A DNA stretch of 64,000 nucleotides, taken from assembly GCA_965221605.1 (NCBI GenBank), contig CBDCSK010000009.1, positions 248,001 to 312,000 of the forward strand, in the 5' to 3' direction. This DNA is from Aldehydirespirator sp965221605. GTDB lineage: Bacteria > Actinomycetota > Acidimicrobiia > Acidimicrobiales > Aldehydirespiratoraceae. Under the pieces are notes generated by a model. The model searched no databases, was not told where the DNA came from, and saw only the letters and a list, made by a program, of their open reading frames with translations. This document shows, piece by piece, positions 54,327-63,431 of this stretch (within the stretch, counting starts at the first letter, position 1; each line of letters begins with the position of its first letter). The translations under genes and the position numbers were made by a program.

Positions 54327-57300
54327 GAGCGCCGCTTTCGGGCCATCTCCATCACCTGGCGGGCCAACTCCTCGACCTCACCCTCGTCGTAGCGGCCGGC
54401 GCGCAGGCGACGCTTGATGTCTCGCCGCACCTCGCGCTGACTCTCCAGGTTCTCGTGCCAGTCGATCAGGGACTCGAGCCTTTGAACGATCCCCTCGATG
54501 TCGAGGGCCATCTCCTTCACCTTGGCATCGATGTCGGCCGGTTGGAACTCCGCCGGCTCCGCTGTTGCGGGTGGAGAGCCGCTGGGGTCGCCTACCTCGC
54601 GTTTGCGGGCCAGCAGGCCGTAGACCGCGTACGACATCGGCGTCAGGCCCTGGTCTGCGGCGAACGTCTCCTCCTCGGTGACCTGTTCGCGCAGCGCGGC
54701 CATGCGTTTGCAGCCCTCGGCCGCGTCGATCACCTTGGCCCGCAACTCCCCGATGATTCGGGCGAGCGCCACAGAGAGCCGCTCATAGAGGGCCGGATTC
54801 TCCGCGATCCTCTCATTGATCTGCGCCTGCAGCGCGTGTTCCATCAGCGAGGCCCGGGCCTCGTCGTGGGGCAGGCTCTCGATCTTCTGTTCGAAGTTGC
54901 GGTCCAGGATGGAGACGGGCGCCATCATCTCCCGGACGCTGGCGTCGATGCGCGAGTCGAGAAGTTGCTTCACCTTCGCACCGACGGCGGTCCAGTCGAT
55001 GTCGGCCCGCTCCCGCAGGAACTGGGCGCGTGTGTAGGACCGGATGACGGTGAGCCGACGCAGACGGTCGAGGTGGGCGAGCGCCGCAGGGTCCGGCAGG
55101 TAGCGGTCCATCAGTCTCGAGAAGTCGCTGTAGTCGCGATCGAACCGTTCGTAGGCGTCGGCCTTGTAGTCGCCGTCGGTGGCCGCGTCAGCGGCGAAGT
55201 GGCGCACACACGACCACGGGTCGTCGATGTCGAGGCCGCGGAAGTGGGCTTCGGCGCTGTCGGCGGCAGCCTGAATGACGGGACCAGGGTCCTCCATTTC
55301 GGTGAGCGCCTGCTCGACGTCGTCGTTGTCGAAGACGGCGAGGGCGTCCTCAAGCTCGCGTGACACGCCGTGGTAGTCGACGACCAAGCCGTAGTGCTTC
55401 TCCGTCGCGGCGCCGTCCTTGGTGTGCGAGAAGCGGCGGTTCACCCGTGCGATGGCCTGCAGCAGGGTGTGCTCCCGGATGGACCGGTCGAGGTAGAGGA
55501 CCTGCTCGACCGGCGCGTCGAAGCCCGTGATGAGCTTGTCGACCACCACCAGTATCTGCGGCTCGCCGTCGGGGTCGATGAAGTCCTCGACGATCTTGTC
55601 TTGGTCCAGTTCCTTGGCTCGATCGAACTCGGGGCCGTCGTTGTGGGAGGTGGTGATGATCGGGTAGGCGGACAGGCCGAAGTCCCGGAGATGCTGCGAG
55701 TAGCGCAATGCGGCGGCGCGGCTCGCGGCCACAACCTGGGCCTTGAAGCCGTTCGGCTGGACCTTCTTGGCGAAGTGCTCGGAGATGTCCAGCGCAATCT
55801 GCTCGATCCGTTTGGCTGCCTCCGCGATGCGCTCCTTGTTGGCGTAGCGGCGCCGGATCTCGGTGCGCGTCGCTTCGGGTTCGTCGCCGAATAGCGCCTC
55901 GAACAGCCGGTCGAGCGTCTGTGGGCCTTCAATGTGCAGGTCGGGGAGCCGGGCCTCGTAATGGATGGGGACCGTGGTGCGATCCGCGACGGACTGCGGG
56001 ATGGTGTAGGAGTCGATCAGGTCGCCGAACACTCCCATCGTCGTCCGCCGGAAGCCCTTGTCGATGGGTGTGCCGGTGAATCCGACGAAAGTGGCCTGCG
56101 GCATGGCCGCCCGCATCTTCGCGGCGAGGCGCCCGTACTGCGTGCGGTGGGCCTCGTCGACCATCACGATCACGTTGTCGGCATCGTTGAGGAAGGAGCG
56201 CGGGCCCGCGGGCGCGTCCAGCACGTCCTCGAACTTCTGGATGGTCGTCATGATCGTGCGGCCGTTGTTGGTCTGCAGCAGCTCGCGGAGACGCCGGGTG
56301 GTCTTGGCCCGCTCGGGTACGTCGACCGCTGACTGCTGGAAGGTCCTGGTGATCTGCCGGTCGAGCTGGGTGCGGTCGGTGACGGCGACGATGGTGGGGT
56401 TGCGCAGGGCGGGCGTGCGCCGCAGCTTCGTGGCGAGCCACAGCATCGTCAGCGACTTGCCGGAGCCCTGCGTGTGCCAGACGACACCGCCGCGCCCGGC
56501 CGGCGTGCGGCCCCGCACGATGCGCTCGAGGGCGCAGGTCACGGCCCGGTACTGCTGGTAGCGGGGCAGCTTCTTGGTGAGCCGTCCCTGCTCGTGCTCG
56601 TAGACCACGAAGTCACGCAGGATGTCGAGCAGGACCACCGGATTGAGCAGCCCGGCGATGAGCCGCGCCTGGCCCTCGGGACGCGTGCCGAGGCGGTGTT
56701 CGAAGTCGCTCTCGGTGAACGGCTCGATCGACTTCCAGCCGGTGTAGGCGTTGGCGGGCGCCCCGACGGTCCCGAAGTGGGCGTCGGCGCCGCAGTGGGC
56801 GACGCATAGCAGGTTGGTGTCGAAGAGCTCGGGGGCACCTGCGCCGTGCCACTGCGGACCGGCCTCCTGATAGCGATGCAACTGCTTGACTGCCTGGTCC
56901 TTCCAGATCTCCAGCAGCGTCGGCGACTTGGCCTCCATGACGACGAGGGCGATGCCGTTCACGAACAGCACGAGGTCGGACTTGATGACGCGCTCATCGT
57001 TCTCGCTGGTGCGCAGTGCTCCGCGCTCGCTGCCACGGCGCACCCGGAACTGCGTGGTGACGACGTACTCGTTCAGACCCACGCCCGGCTCTGTATGCTC
57101 GAAGTCGAAGAAGCGCACAGTCGGCGTTTCCTGGCGGCCACCCCGGTCGATGGTCAACGGCATGCCGTGCGACAGGTACTCATGGACAGCCTGGTTACGG
57201 GCCAGGCCAGTGGCGTCGAGGTGTTGCAGATTGAAGATGACCCGCTGCGCCCGGTCGTCGGTCATCCAAGGATTGAGACGCTTGAGAGCCTTCGTGAGCC

Positions 57301-57385
57301 GACCAACCAGCAGCACATCCCGCTCGTCGTCGCGCTCCAGTGCCAGCGTCTCCCGCGGCACAAACGACCAGCCGAGCCGCTCCAA
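54323..57385 (-). CDS. hsdR: Type I restriction enzyme subunit R
   Basis: 1020 residues from TTG at 57385. The N-terminal endonuclease has IKSDLVLFVNGIALVVMEAKSP (D..ExK) near 145. The translocase has Walker A HTQGSGKSLTMLWL near 315, VMVDEAHRTQYG near 415, FTGTPID and a late QAIARVNRRF. It cuts DNA after ATP-driven translocation. In-frame sequence ANELELAENPARELLE-like (KPNELELAENPARELL) continues 20 codons upstream to an ATA at 57445 with a GGGGGAGG site before it, so the true start is uncertain. S subunit is damaged. Confidence 0.92.
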   Translation of the reverse strand: MERLGWSFVPRETLALERDDERDVLLVGRLTKALKRLNPWMTDDRAQRVIFNLQHLDATGLARNQAVHEYLSHGMPLTIDRGGRQETPTVRFFDFEHTEPGVGLNEYVVTTQFRVRRGSERGALRTSENDERVIKSDLVLFVNGIALVVMEAKSPTLLEIWKDQAVKQLHRYQEAGPQWHGAGAPELFDTNLLCVAHCGADAHFGTVGAPANAYTGWKSIEPFTESDFEHRLGTRPEGQARLIAGLLNPVVLLDILRDFVVYEHEQGRLTKKLPRYQQYRAVTCALERIVRGRTPAGRGGVVWHTQGSGKSLTMLWLATKLRRTPALRNPTIVAVTDRTQLDRQITRTFQQSAVDVPERAKTTRRLRELLQTNNGRTIMTTIQKFEDVLDAPAGPRSFLNDADNVIVMVDEAHRTQYGRLAAKMRAAMPQATFVGFTGTPIDKGFRRTTMGVFGDLIDSYTIPQSVADRTTVPIHYEARLPDLHIEGPQTLDRLFEALFGDEPEATRTEIRRRYANKERIAEAAKRIEQIALDISEHFAKKVQPNGFKAQVVAASRAAALRYSQHLRDFGLSAYPIITTSHNDGPEFDRAKELDQDKIVEDFIDPDGEPQILVVVDKLITGFDAPVEQVLYLDRSIREHTLLQAIARVNRRFSHTKDGAATEKHYGLVVDYHGVSRELEDALAVFDNDDVEQALTEMEDPGPVIQAAADSAEAHFRGLDIDDPWSCVRHFAADAATDGDYKADAYERFDRDYSDFSRLMDRYLPDPAALAHLDRLRRLTVIRSYTRAQFLRERADIDWTAVGAKVKQLLDSRIDASVREMMAPVSILDRNFEQKIESLPHDEARASLMEHALQAQINERIAENPALYERLSVALARIIGELRAKVIDAAEGCKRMAALREQVTEEETFAADQGLTPMSYAVYGLLARKREVGDPSGSPPATAEPAEFQPADIDAKVKEMALDIEGIVQRLESLIDWHENLESQREVRRDIKRRLRAGRYDEGEVEELARQVMEMARKRRS

Positions 57386-57441
57386 CAGCTCGCGGGCCGG
57401 ATTCTCGGCGAGTTCAAGTTCGTTGGGCTTGGCGGCGGAGG

Positions 57442-57531
57442 CTATGGCCCATCCTCCCCCAATAGCCGCCTCGCCTTCACAAGCAGGTCGGGGAGATCGG
57501 TCTGAATGATGTCCCAGATCACATCTTCATC
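57442..57531 (-). pseudogene. C-terminal remnant of a DUF86 HEPN gene
   Basis: Directly after the MNT gene at 57532 the same frame resumes past the stop as DEDVIWDIIQTDLPDLLVKA, then a stop. This matches the last helix of DUF86 HEPN proteins (compare SVIWSIIEDAIPKLV in the intact copy at 57849). About 100 N-terminal residues, including the Rx4-6H active site, are missing. An ATG overlapping the MNT end, as in the intact pair, survives but stops after six codons. Confidence 0.7.
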
Positions 57532-57831
57532 TCAGACATTGATGGCCTCGCGCTCGACGTAGGGTCGCAATTCGGGGCGCAAAGCCCTCTCCGTCACGAG
57601 GTCGACGCGACGGCCCAGTAGATCCTCGAGGTAGAATTGCACGCCGAAGTAGGCCTTCGCTGTCGCCGGTCCGTCGAACCGCACAAGAATGTCGAGGTCG
57701 CATCTGTCAGTCGCTCGATCCCGGGCGAACGAACCGAACAATGCAAGGCCGGTTACGCCGAACTGTTCTGCGAGCACTCCTCGATGGTCACGGAGCGCAT
57801 CAAGGACTGCCTCCCGGTTCAGTCGGACCAT
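57532..57831 (-). CDS. MNT-type nucleotidyltransferase, second copy
   Basis: 99 residues: ALFGSFARDRATDRCDLDIL carries the GSF...DxD active site of minimal nucleotidyltransferases, and VDLVTERALRPELRPYVERE closes the family pattern. In MNT-HEPN modules this protein is the antitoxin and modifies the HEPN RNase. Its own HEPN partner immediately downstream is truncated. It resembles the MNT at 58228 closely, suggesting module duplication. Confidence 0.85.
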   Translation of the reverse strand: MVRLNREAVLDALRDHRGVLAEQFGVTGLALFGSFARDRATDRCDLDILVRFDGPATAKAYFGVQFYLEDLLGRRVDLVTERALRPELRPYVEREAINV

Positions 57832-57848
57832 GTAGCTATTCTAGCAGA

Positions 57849-58235
57849 TCACTCGGCCGAGACGGAGTCGTCATCCGCAACACCCGAATCAAGAATAGTT
57901 TGTAAATCGGATACCAACTTCGGGATCGCGTCCTCGATTATGGACCAGATGACGCTATCACTGATGCTGGTATAGCCATGAACTATGCGGTTGCGAGTCC
58001 CGATAATCGCATGCCAAGGAACAGCCAGATGGGCGTCCCGCACATTCGCGGGAGAATTCGATGCTGCCTCTCCGATGAGTAGAATATTGTGCAGCGTCGC
58101 ATCATATGTACGCTCATCTGACAGGAAGGCTTCTAGTTCCATCCCATCGGTGTAGGCGAGAACCCTCTCGGCGAACTCCAGCATGTCCTGAACGTAGAAG
58201 CGCCATGCCCCGTGCTGGTACGATCCATCACACAT
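57849..58235 (-). CDS. HEPN-type RNase toxin (DUF86)
   Basis: 128 residues, ATG overlapping the end of the upstream MNT gene. The helical bundle carries GTRNRIVHGYTSI, the RNxxxH motif of HEPN ribonucleases, and SVIWSIIEDAIPKL as the last helix. With the MNT at 58228 it forms a complete MNT-HEPN toxin-antitoxin pair. It lies inside the type I restriction cluster. Confidence 0.88.
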   Translation of the reverse strand: MCDGSYQHGAWRFYVQDMLEFAERVLAYTDGMELEAFLSDERTYDATLHNILLIGEAASNSPANVRDAHLAVPWHAIIGTRNRIVHGYTSISDSVIWSIIEDAIPKLVSDLQTILDSGVADDDSVSAE

Positions 58236-58527
58236 TGATGGCATCCCGCTCCACGTAGGGCCGTATCTCATGTCGAACCTCTGCGATAGTCACCAGTTCG
58301 ACAGATCGTCCAAGAAGCTCCTCAAGATATGCCTGAGCGCCGAAAAACCTCTTCCAATCCGGTGCTGATTCGAACTCGGCAAGAATGTCGACATCGCTTG
58401 TGTTCGTAGCCTGATCGCGTGCGAACGAGCCAAAGAGAGCGAGGCTCGTCACCCCGAACCGTTCCGCAAGCACCCCGCGGTGTGCCCTCATTCTATGTAG
58501 GACTTCATCCCTTCCCAACTGATCCAT
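58228..58527 (-). CDS. MNT-type nucleotidyltransferase antitoxin
   Basis: 99 residues from ATG at 58527, within the last codons of hsdS. ALFGSFARDQATNTSDVDIL contains the GSF and DxD catalytic residues. ELVTIAEVRHEIRPYVERDA matches the family C-terminus. Overlap with the HEPN gene (ATGTGTGA) indicates translational coupling; it is the antitoxin of the intact pair. Confidence 0.88.
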   Translation of the reverse strand: MDQLGRDEVLHRMRAHRGVLAERFGVTSLALFGSFARDQATNTSDVDILAEFESAPDWKRFFGAQAYLEELLGRSVELVTIAEVRHEIRPYVERDAINV

Positions 58528-59283
58528 GGCTCTTCTCCTTTCGTTGACCCACCCGCACACGTCCTGTGAGCAGCGCATCCGCAATGGATGCAGCCGTGTC
58601 CGCAAGAACGGCCCACTCCTCGCGCGCCCGCTGAATGTTGGCATCCACACTGTCGAGCACAGCGGCGATTGCCCTCTGCTCAACCAGTGGCGGAAGGCTG
58701 ACAGGGAGACTGCGCACAGCGTCTCGGGACGCCTCCAGAAAGGTGCTTCCAGCAGCACGCCGCATGAGTTCTCGGCTCTTCGACGAGACGCAGTAGTACA
58801 ACCAGAGACTGTCGATGCCGTTCTTCCCGACGAGACTCTGAAACCCCTGATTGGTGGTGACCGGGAGCGCAGTAATAGCGGTGGCGCCGATGGTCGCTCG
58901 AGTCGTGAGCAAGACAGATCGCGCCGGGAGTACACGCAAGCCCGCAGCTCTCAGACCCTCGTCTGTGATCGATTCCCGTGAGCTACGAAGCTCCCGGTCG
59001 GCCAACTCGGTCACTTCAGACGGAACCACCCAGGGTATTTTGCCGCCCCAGAACTTGGGTTGCGTTCTTGAAGGTGTGCTGCCGCCGACCACTTCCGCGA
59101 TGTCTCCCAGGCGGACAGCTTGCCAGGAGGCGGGGATAGTGCCGAGGCCGGGCACTTCCTTCCCTTCTGAATGTTGGCCGGGGAGGCCTCGGGTCAGGAG
59201 TTCGTGGAGGAGAGAATCACGGAGGCGCTCGGTAGCGGCGATGACTTCGTCTGCCCGCTCGATTGCCTCGTCGACAGAGTCCA

Positions 59284-59376
59284 GCACAGCAGCAATCGCC
59301 CGCTGCTCAGACAGGGGCGGAAGGAGACAGCCGAAGCTCCGCAGATGGGTCCACGATGTGCGCGGCATTCTAGTGC
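59284..59376. repeat. Left copy of hsdS segment flanking IS630 remnant
   Basis: Bases 59284-59344 are identical to 60143-60203 (61 bases), and similarity continues to 59376 with small indels. This copy keeps the hsdS frame, so it is the native sequence. It is too long to be an IS630 target duplication, which is two bases (TA). Confidence 0.8.
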
Positions 59377-60063
59377 TCACGCGCGTAAGTCTTGTGGCTG
59401 TTGGTTCGGGCAGTAGGTCCATTTGAAGGGTTTGGCTCGGTTGTTGTAGTCGTCGATGTAGTCGAGGATGGCTCCGGCGAGGTCGCTGGTGTGGGCGAAC
59501 TCGGCGGTGTGGAGGAGCTGTCGGGTCAGGATGGAGAACCACATCTCGATCTGGTTGAGCCAGGATGCGTGGGTGGGGGTGCGGTGCAGGAACACTCGGT
59601 GGTGGTCCTCGAGGAACTCCTCGACGGCGGCGGTTGAGTGGGTGGCGAGGTTGTCGACGATGCAGTGCAGCTCGAGGTGGGCGGGCACCAGGGCGTCGAG
59701 TTCTGTGAGGAACGCCACGAAGTTCACCGAGCGGACCGAGTCGGTGGGCGCGGCGACGACCTCTCCGGTGGCGCACTCGAACGCGGCGAACAGCGCCTTG
59801 GTGCCGTTGCGCTGGTACTCGAACTGCTGCTGCGCGGGGCGGCCCTTGCCGCCGCCGGGGGCGGCGGGCTGCGCCGGCAGGGTCGGGTCGGCGCGGCTTC
59901 GGGCCTGTATGCCGGTCTTCTCGTCGACGCTGAACACGGCCCAGTTGTCCGGCGGCCGCAGGTAGAGGGCGCAGATGTCGGCGGCCTTGTCGTCGAAGTC
60001 GGGGTCATGCGACGTCATCCGACCGCACCTGCCACGGCTTGAGGCCCATCGCAGATCCGCCAA
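59377..60063 (-). CDS. IS630-family transposase, 5'-truncated
   Basis: The DDE domain is present: VFSVDEKTGIQARSRADPT with the first Asp, HCIVDNLATHST with the second Asp, and HASWLNQIEMWFSIL with the Glu. The N-terminal helix-turn-helix is largely missing; a trace (KDLAISDSQVWRICDG) occurs in another frame near 60050-60110. The 228-residue frame compares with about 340 in intact members. The element is defective in this sequence. Confidence 0.8.
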   Translation of the reverse strand: MADLRWASSRGRCGRMTSHDPDFDDKAADICALYLRPPDNWAVFSVDEKTGIQARSRADPTLPAQPAAPGGGKGRPAQQQFEYQRNGTKALFAAFECATGEVVAAPTDSVRSVNFVAFLTELDALVPAHLELHCIVDNLATHSTAAVEEFLEDHHRVFLHRTPTHASWLNQIEMWFSILTRQLLHTAEFAHTSDLAGAILDYIDDYNNRAKPFKWTYCPNQQPQDLRA

Positions 60064-60142
60064 ACCTGCGAGTCCGAGATAGCGAGGTCCTTGCCATCGT
60101 CATGCGCGCCTTGAGCCGGCGCCCGCCGAGAGTCTCGTGATC

Positions 60143-60242
60143 GCACAGCAGCAATCGCCCGCTGCTCAGACAGGGGCGGAAGGAGACAGCCGAAGCTCCG
60201 CAGTCGTGGGTCCACCGCCCGATGTGCGCGGCATTCTAGTGC
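60143..60242. repeat. Right copy of hsdS segment flanking IS630 remnant
   Basis: Matches 59284-59376 but carries two small insertions after 60203, which shift the hsdS frame and give a stop soon after. With the left copy it brackets the transposase remnant. Confidence 0.8.
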
Positions 60243-60723
60243 CTGTGACGCCGCGCATAGCGTGGCTGTGCAACCGATCGCTGCGGATCAAGTGATTGAG
60301 GAAGCTGTCTGTCAGTTCCTCACTTGCGCAGATCGCTAGAATATCGGTAGAGCACACGCCGTCGAACTCAGCCCGAACTACCTTTCGCAGGTTCGGACGA
60401 AGCTTGCCATAGAGGGTGTCTCCCTCGGAGAAAACAGTCTTGTTGCTTATCGACTCATCTGCGGTGCCGTGACCATTCAGTGCTCCACCTGAAATCATGT
60501 TCTCAAGGCCAACAAAGGGGCGAGAATCGCCTTCGTAAGGCAGGATCTGCTTCCGCCGGACCGTCGCCACATCTCCAAGGCGCACGGCGTTCCAGCCGTC
60601 GGGGATGTGAGTAGCGCTTGGTGCTCCCATCGTGGCAGCTCGAGACACTGCGCTCCTAGCCGATCACCGCAGGTGAAGGTGAATCGGGTGCAGGGCGGAG
60701 TTGCGGTACGGGAGAAGGATCTC

Positions 60724-61101
60724 TCATCGCGCTGGGACCGGGGCGGATCGAGGGGCATCACTTGACTGGGCGGACTCGGGGTCGGGGACTTCGATCTCGA
60801 CGAACTCAAACCGTGCCGCGACTGTGGGCGGGAAGTCGTAGGACTCAGAGTAGGAATCCATGGTGTCACCCGACGTCAACTCGATGTAGTAGGCGATCGC
60901 CTCGTCGATTGACGACTTCGGTTCCGGCAATGGATCGCTGTCCTCCAAGAGGCCCTCAATGTGGAACGTGAGCGCTTCGTCGATCATCTCGAGCATCTCT
61001 TCCCAGGTGTCGCCCACGCTGACGCAGCCCGGCACGTCAGGCACACACGCACCCCAGCCGTTCGCGTCCTGCTCGAAGGCGACAGCATATGTCAGCTTCA
61101 T
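60724..61101 (-). CDS. hicB: HicB-family antitoxin, second copy
   Basis: 125 residues from ATG at 61101: MKLTYAVAFEQDANGWGACV then PDVPGCVSVGDTWEEMLEMI, the partial RNase H-like fold of HicB. No C-terminal DNA-binding domain is seen; the tail is acidic and Ser/Pro-rich. It is about 70 percent alike to the HicB at 61133 by eye, so the gene has been duplicated. Confidence 0.85.
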   Translation of the reverse strand: MKLTYAVAFEQDANGWGACVPDVPGCVSVGDTWEEMLEMIDEALTFHIEGLLEDSDPLPEPKSSIDEAIAYYIELTSGDTMDSYSESYDFPPTVAARFEFVEIEVPDPESAQSSDAPRSAPVPAR

Positions 61102-61132
61102 GGACCACGCTCCTGTGTCGTGCCTGCCAGGG

Positions 61133-61498
61133 TCAACCTGTCTTGGCCGCTTCGACGGCCATCGAGGCGGGCTCGGGGACCCGGACCTCGATCTCGACGG
61201 GCTCGAACCGTGTAGCGAGGGTGGGCGGGAAGTCGTAGGACTCACGCCACTGCTCCATGGCGTCGTCCGACGTCGCTTCAACATGATAGGCGATCGCCTC
61301 GTCGATCGACATCTTGGGCTCCGGCAGTGGATCGCCGTCCTCCAGGAGGCCCTCAAGATGGAAGGTCAAGGCTTCATCGATCATCTCCAGCATCTCCTCC
61401 CAGGTATCGCCGACGCTGCCGCATCCTGGTACGTCCGGCGCATATGCAGACCAGTTGCTGGGTGCCTTCTCGAAGACGACCGCATATGTCAGCTTCAT
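61133..61498 (-). CDS. hicB: HicB-family antitoxin, first copy
   Basis: 121 residues: MKLTYAVVFEKAPSNWSAYA, PDVPGCGSVGDTWEEMLEMI and DEALTFHLEGLLEDGDPLPE. It follows hicA by 23 bases and should neutralise it by direct binding. No helix-turn-helix is seen, so operon control by this protein is doubtful. Confidence 0.87.
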   Translation of the reverse strand: MKLTYAVVFEKAPSNWSAYAPDVPGCGSVGDTWEEMLEMIDEALTFHLEGLLEDGDPLPEPKMSIDEAIAYHVEATSDDAMEQWRESYDFPPTLATRFEPVEIEVRVPEPASMAVEAAKTG

Positions 61499-61521
61499 GG
61501 ATCATGCTCCTCATGTCGTGT

Positions 61522-61713
61522 CTACCTCAAACCTGCCTGTCGAAGGATACGCGACCAGGTTCCCGCCTTCAGCGGCTTTCCCCGGCTGCCCGGGATCGTC
61601 ACCTTCCCAGGCTTCTCTGGATGGCGGAACTGGCGGTGGCTGCCGCGCGTGCTCACCAGGTACCAGCCGTCGCGCTCGACGATACGGATCGCCTCCCTAG
61701 CGGTCGGTGGCAT
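61522..61713 (-). CDS. hicA: HicA mRNA-interferase toxin
   Basis: 63 residues: AREAIRIVERDGWYLVSTRG then SHRQFRHPEKPGKVTIPG, a double-stranded-RNA-binding-like fold with the catalytic His in GSHRQF. The ATG lies 17 bases inside the end of hsdM, so toxin translation is tied to that of the methyltransferase. Confidence 0.88.
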   Translation of the reverse strand: MPPTAREAIRIVERDGWYLVSTRGSHRQFRHPEKPGKVTIPGSRGKPLKAGTWSRILRQAGLR

Positions 61714-63235
61714 AGCCGAGCCCTGCCAACTGTTCGTCCATGCGGGCCGCGGCCTCGTCCCGCCTGCGCTCGGCCTCGCGGAGCTGTGCGAGGGCGTCCT
61801 CGACGCTCAGGACCTCGACCGGCTCGCTGGTGTCGACGTAGCGGCTGATGTTCAGGTTGTGGTCGTTGGCCGCGACCTCGTCGAGGTCGGCCACATGCGC
61901 GAAGCGCTCGACCTCCTCGTATGAGCGGAAGGCCTCGACGATCGCCGCGACATGCTCAGGATCGAGGAAGTTCTGGGCCTTCCCGGCGCGGAAGTAGTCA
62001 GGCTGGGAGGCGTCGATGAACAGCACCTTGCCGCGCCGCTCGGCCGGCTTGGCCTTGTTGAGGATGCAGACCGCCACCGGGATGCTGGCCCCGTAGAAGA
62101 GGTTGGGAGCCAACCCGATCACCGCCTCGAACAGGTCGGCCTCGATCATGCCCTTGCGGATCGTCCCTTCGGCTCCGCCGCGGAACAGGATGCCGTGAGG
62201 CATCACCACGCCGACCATCCCTTCGGGGTTCGTGACCGCGAGCATGTGCTGCACGAAGGCGAGGTCGCCTTTGGTCTTGGGTGGGATCGCGCCGTAGCGG
62301 TCGAAACGGTGATGCGGGTCGCTGGGGGCGAAGTCTCGCCCCCAGGCCTTCAGGCTGAACGGTGGATTGGCGATCACACGGTCGTACGCGAGCAGACGGC
62401 CCCGCTCATCTCGCAACTGCGGGTCGCTGATCACGTCGCCCGCCTCATAGCGGGCCGAGCGCAGCCCGTGCAGCAGCAGGTTCAGCTTGCCGATGGCGAG
62501 GGTGCCCAGGTTGCGCTCCTGCCCGTGCAGCACGAGATTGCGGGGGTCGCCGCCCTGCTCGGCCACGTACTGGGCGGTGTAGATGAGCATGCCCGCCGAT
62601 CCCGCCGTCGGGTCGCAGATCCGCATGCCCTCGGCCGGTTCTAGCAGCTCGACGATGAGCCGGACCACCGAGCGGGGCGTGTAGAACTCGCCGCCCTTCT
62701 TGCCGGCGTCGTCGGCGAACTGGCGGATCAGGTACTCGTAGGCGTCGCCGAGAACGTTGACGGCGCCATGCTCGCCATCCCCGGTGAGGTTGGCGTCACT
62801 TAGATCGAGGGTGTCGAAGTGGCGCAGGAGGCTGCCGATGATGCGGTCGCGGCTGCTGGGGCCGCCGAGCTTCGACTCGTCGTTCCAGTTCGTGTTGCGC
62901 AGCACGCCGTCGAGCCTCGGCGCGTTCGCCTCCTCGATCTCGGCGCTGGCGCGGTTCAGAACCTCGCCGAGGTTCATCGAATGGCGGACGATCTCGCTCC
63001 AGCGCGCCTCGGGCGGGACGAAGAACTCATGCTCGTCGTGGTCGCTCTCAGCCACATCGCGGTCGAGGCCATCCCGGACGGCGCTGTCCACTTCCTCGGC
63101 GAAGCGGTCGGAGAGCCGCTTCAGGAACAGCACCGAGAAGATGAAGTTCTTGTAGTCGCTGGAGTCGATCTGGCCGCGCAGGATGTCGGCGGCACCCCAT
63201 AGCTTCGACTCCAACTCGGTGGTGGTGAGCGGCAT
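61697..63235 (-). CDS. hsdM: Type I restriction N6-adenine methyltransferase subunit M
   Basis: 512 residues. The N-terminal helical domain (MPLTTTELESKLWGAADILR) is followed by SAM-binding motif I DPTAGSAGMLIYTAQ near 205 and catalytic motif IV VIANPPFSLKAWG near 287. It methylates adenine with HsdS directing the site. It is the first gene of the minus-strand cluster that continues with hicA, two hicB genes and hsdS. Confidence 0.93.
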   Translation of the reverse strand: MPLTTTELESKLWGAADILRGQIDSSDYKNFIFSVLFLKRLSDRFAEEVDSAVRDGLDRDVAESDHDEHEFFVPPEARWSEIVRHSMNLGEVLNRASAEIEEANAPRLDGVLRNTNWNDESKLGGPSSRDRIIGSLLRHFDTLDLSDANLTGDGEHGAVNVLGDAYEYLIRQFADDAGKKGGEFYTPRSVVRLIVELLEPAEGMRICDPTAGSAGMLIYTAQYVAEQGGDPRNLVLHGQERNLGTLAIGKLNLLLHGLRSARYEAGDVISDPQLRDERGRLLAYDRVIANPPFSLKAWGRDFAPSDPHHRFDRYGAIPPKTKGDLAFVQHMLAVTNPEGMVGVVMPHGILFRGGAEGTIRKGMIEADLFEAVIGLAPNLFYGASIPVAVCILNKAKPAERRGKVLFIDASQPDYFRAGKAQNFLDPEHVAAIVEAFRSYEEVERFAHVADLDEVAANDHNLNISRYVDTSEPVEVLSVEDALAQLREAERRRDEAAARMDEQLAGLGYATDR

Positions 63236-63431
63236 GGCTAACTCCTTCCGCGACCTGTCGTCGCGATGTCGGAAATCACGGAGTCCCGTATGACATCGTG
63301 CTATACCGTGCTCTAGTAATTAGTCGCAACTTCACCGTGCCGACAGCACCGGCGCTGTGCTCACCCCTGCCGACGATGGTCCAATATGCAGGTCTTGCGG
63401 CGACTGCGCGACGTGAGGGCCGCAGCGCGGG

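Larger units (their letters stand above)
58505..60648 (-). pseudogene. hsdS: Type I restriction specificity subunit, split by an IS630-like remnant
   Basis: The 5' part (60236-60648) encodes the first target-recognition domain opening GWNAVRLGDVATVRRKQIL and ends at TGTRMPRTS. The 3' part (58505 to about 59382) resumes STRMPRTSWTHLRSFGCLLP, with conserved helix PLSEQRAIAAVLDSVDEAIE, a second target domain (ASWQAVRLGDIAEVVGGSTP) and a second helix VEQRAIAAVLDSVDANIQRA. Between them lie a repeated segment and a transposase gene. A full HsdS cannot be made from this arrangement. The 3' end overlaps the MNT gene. Confidence 0.8.
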
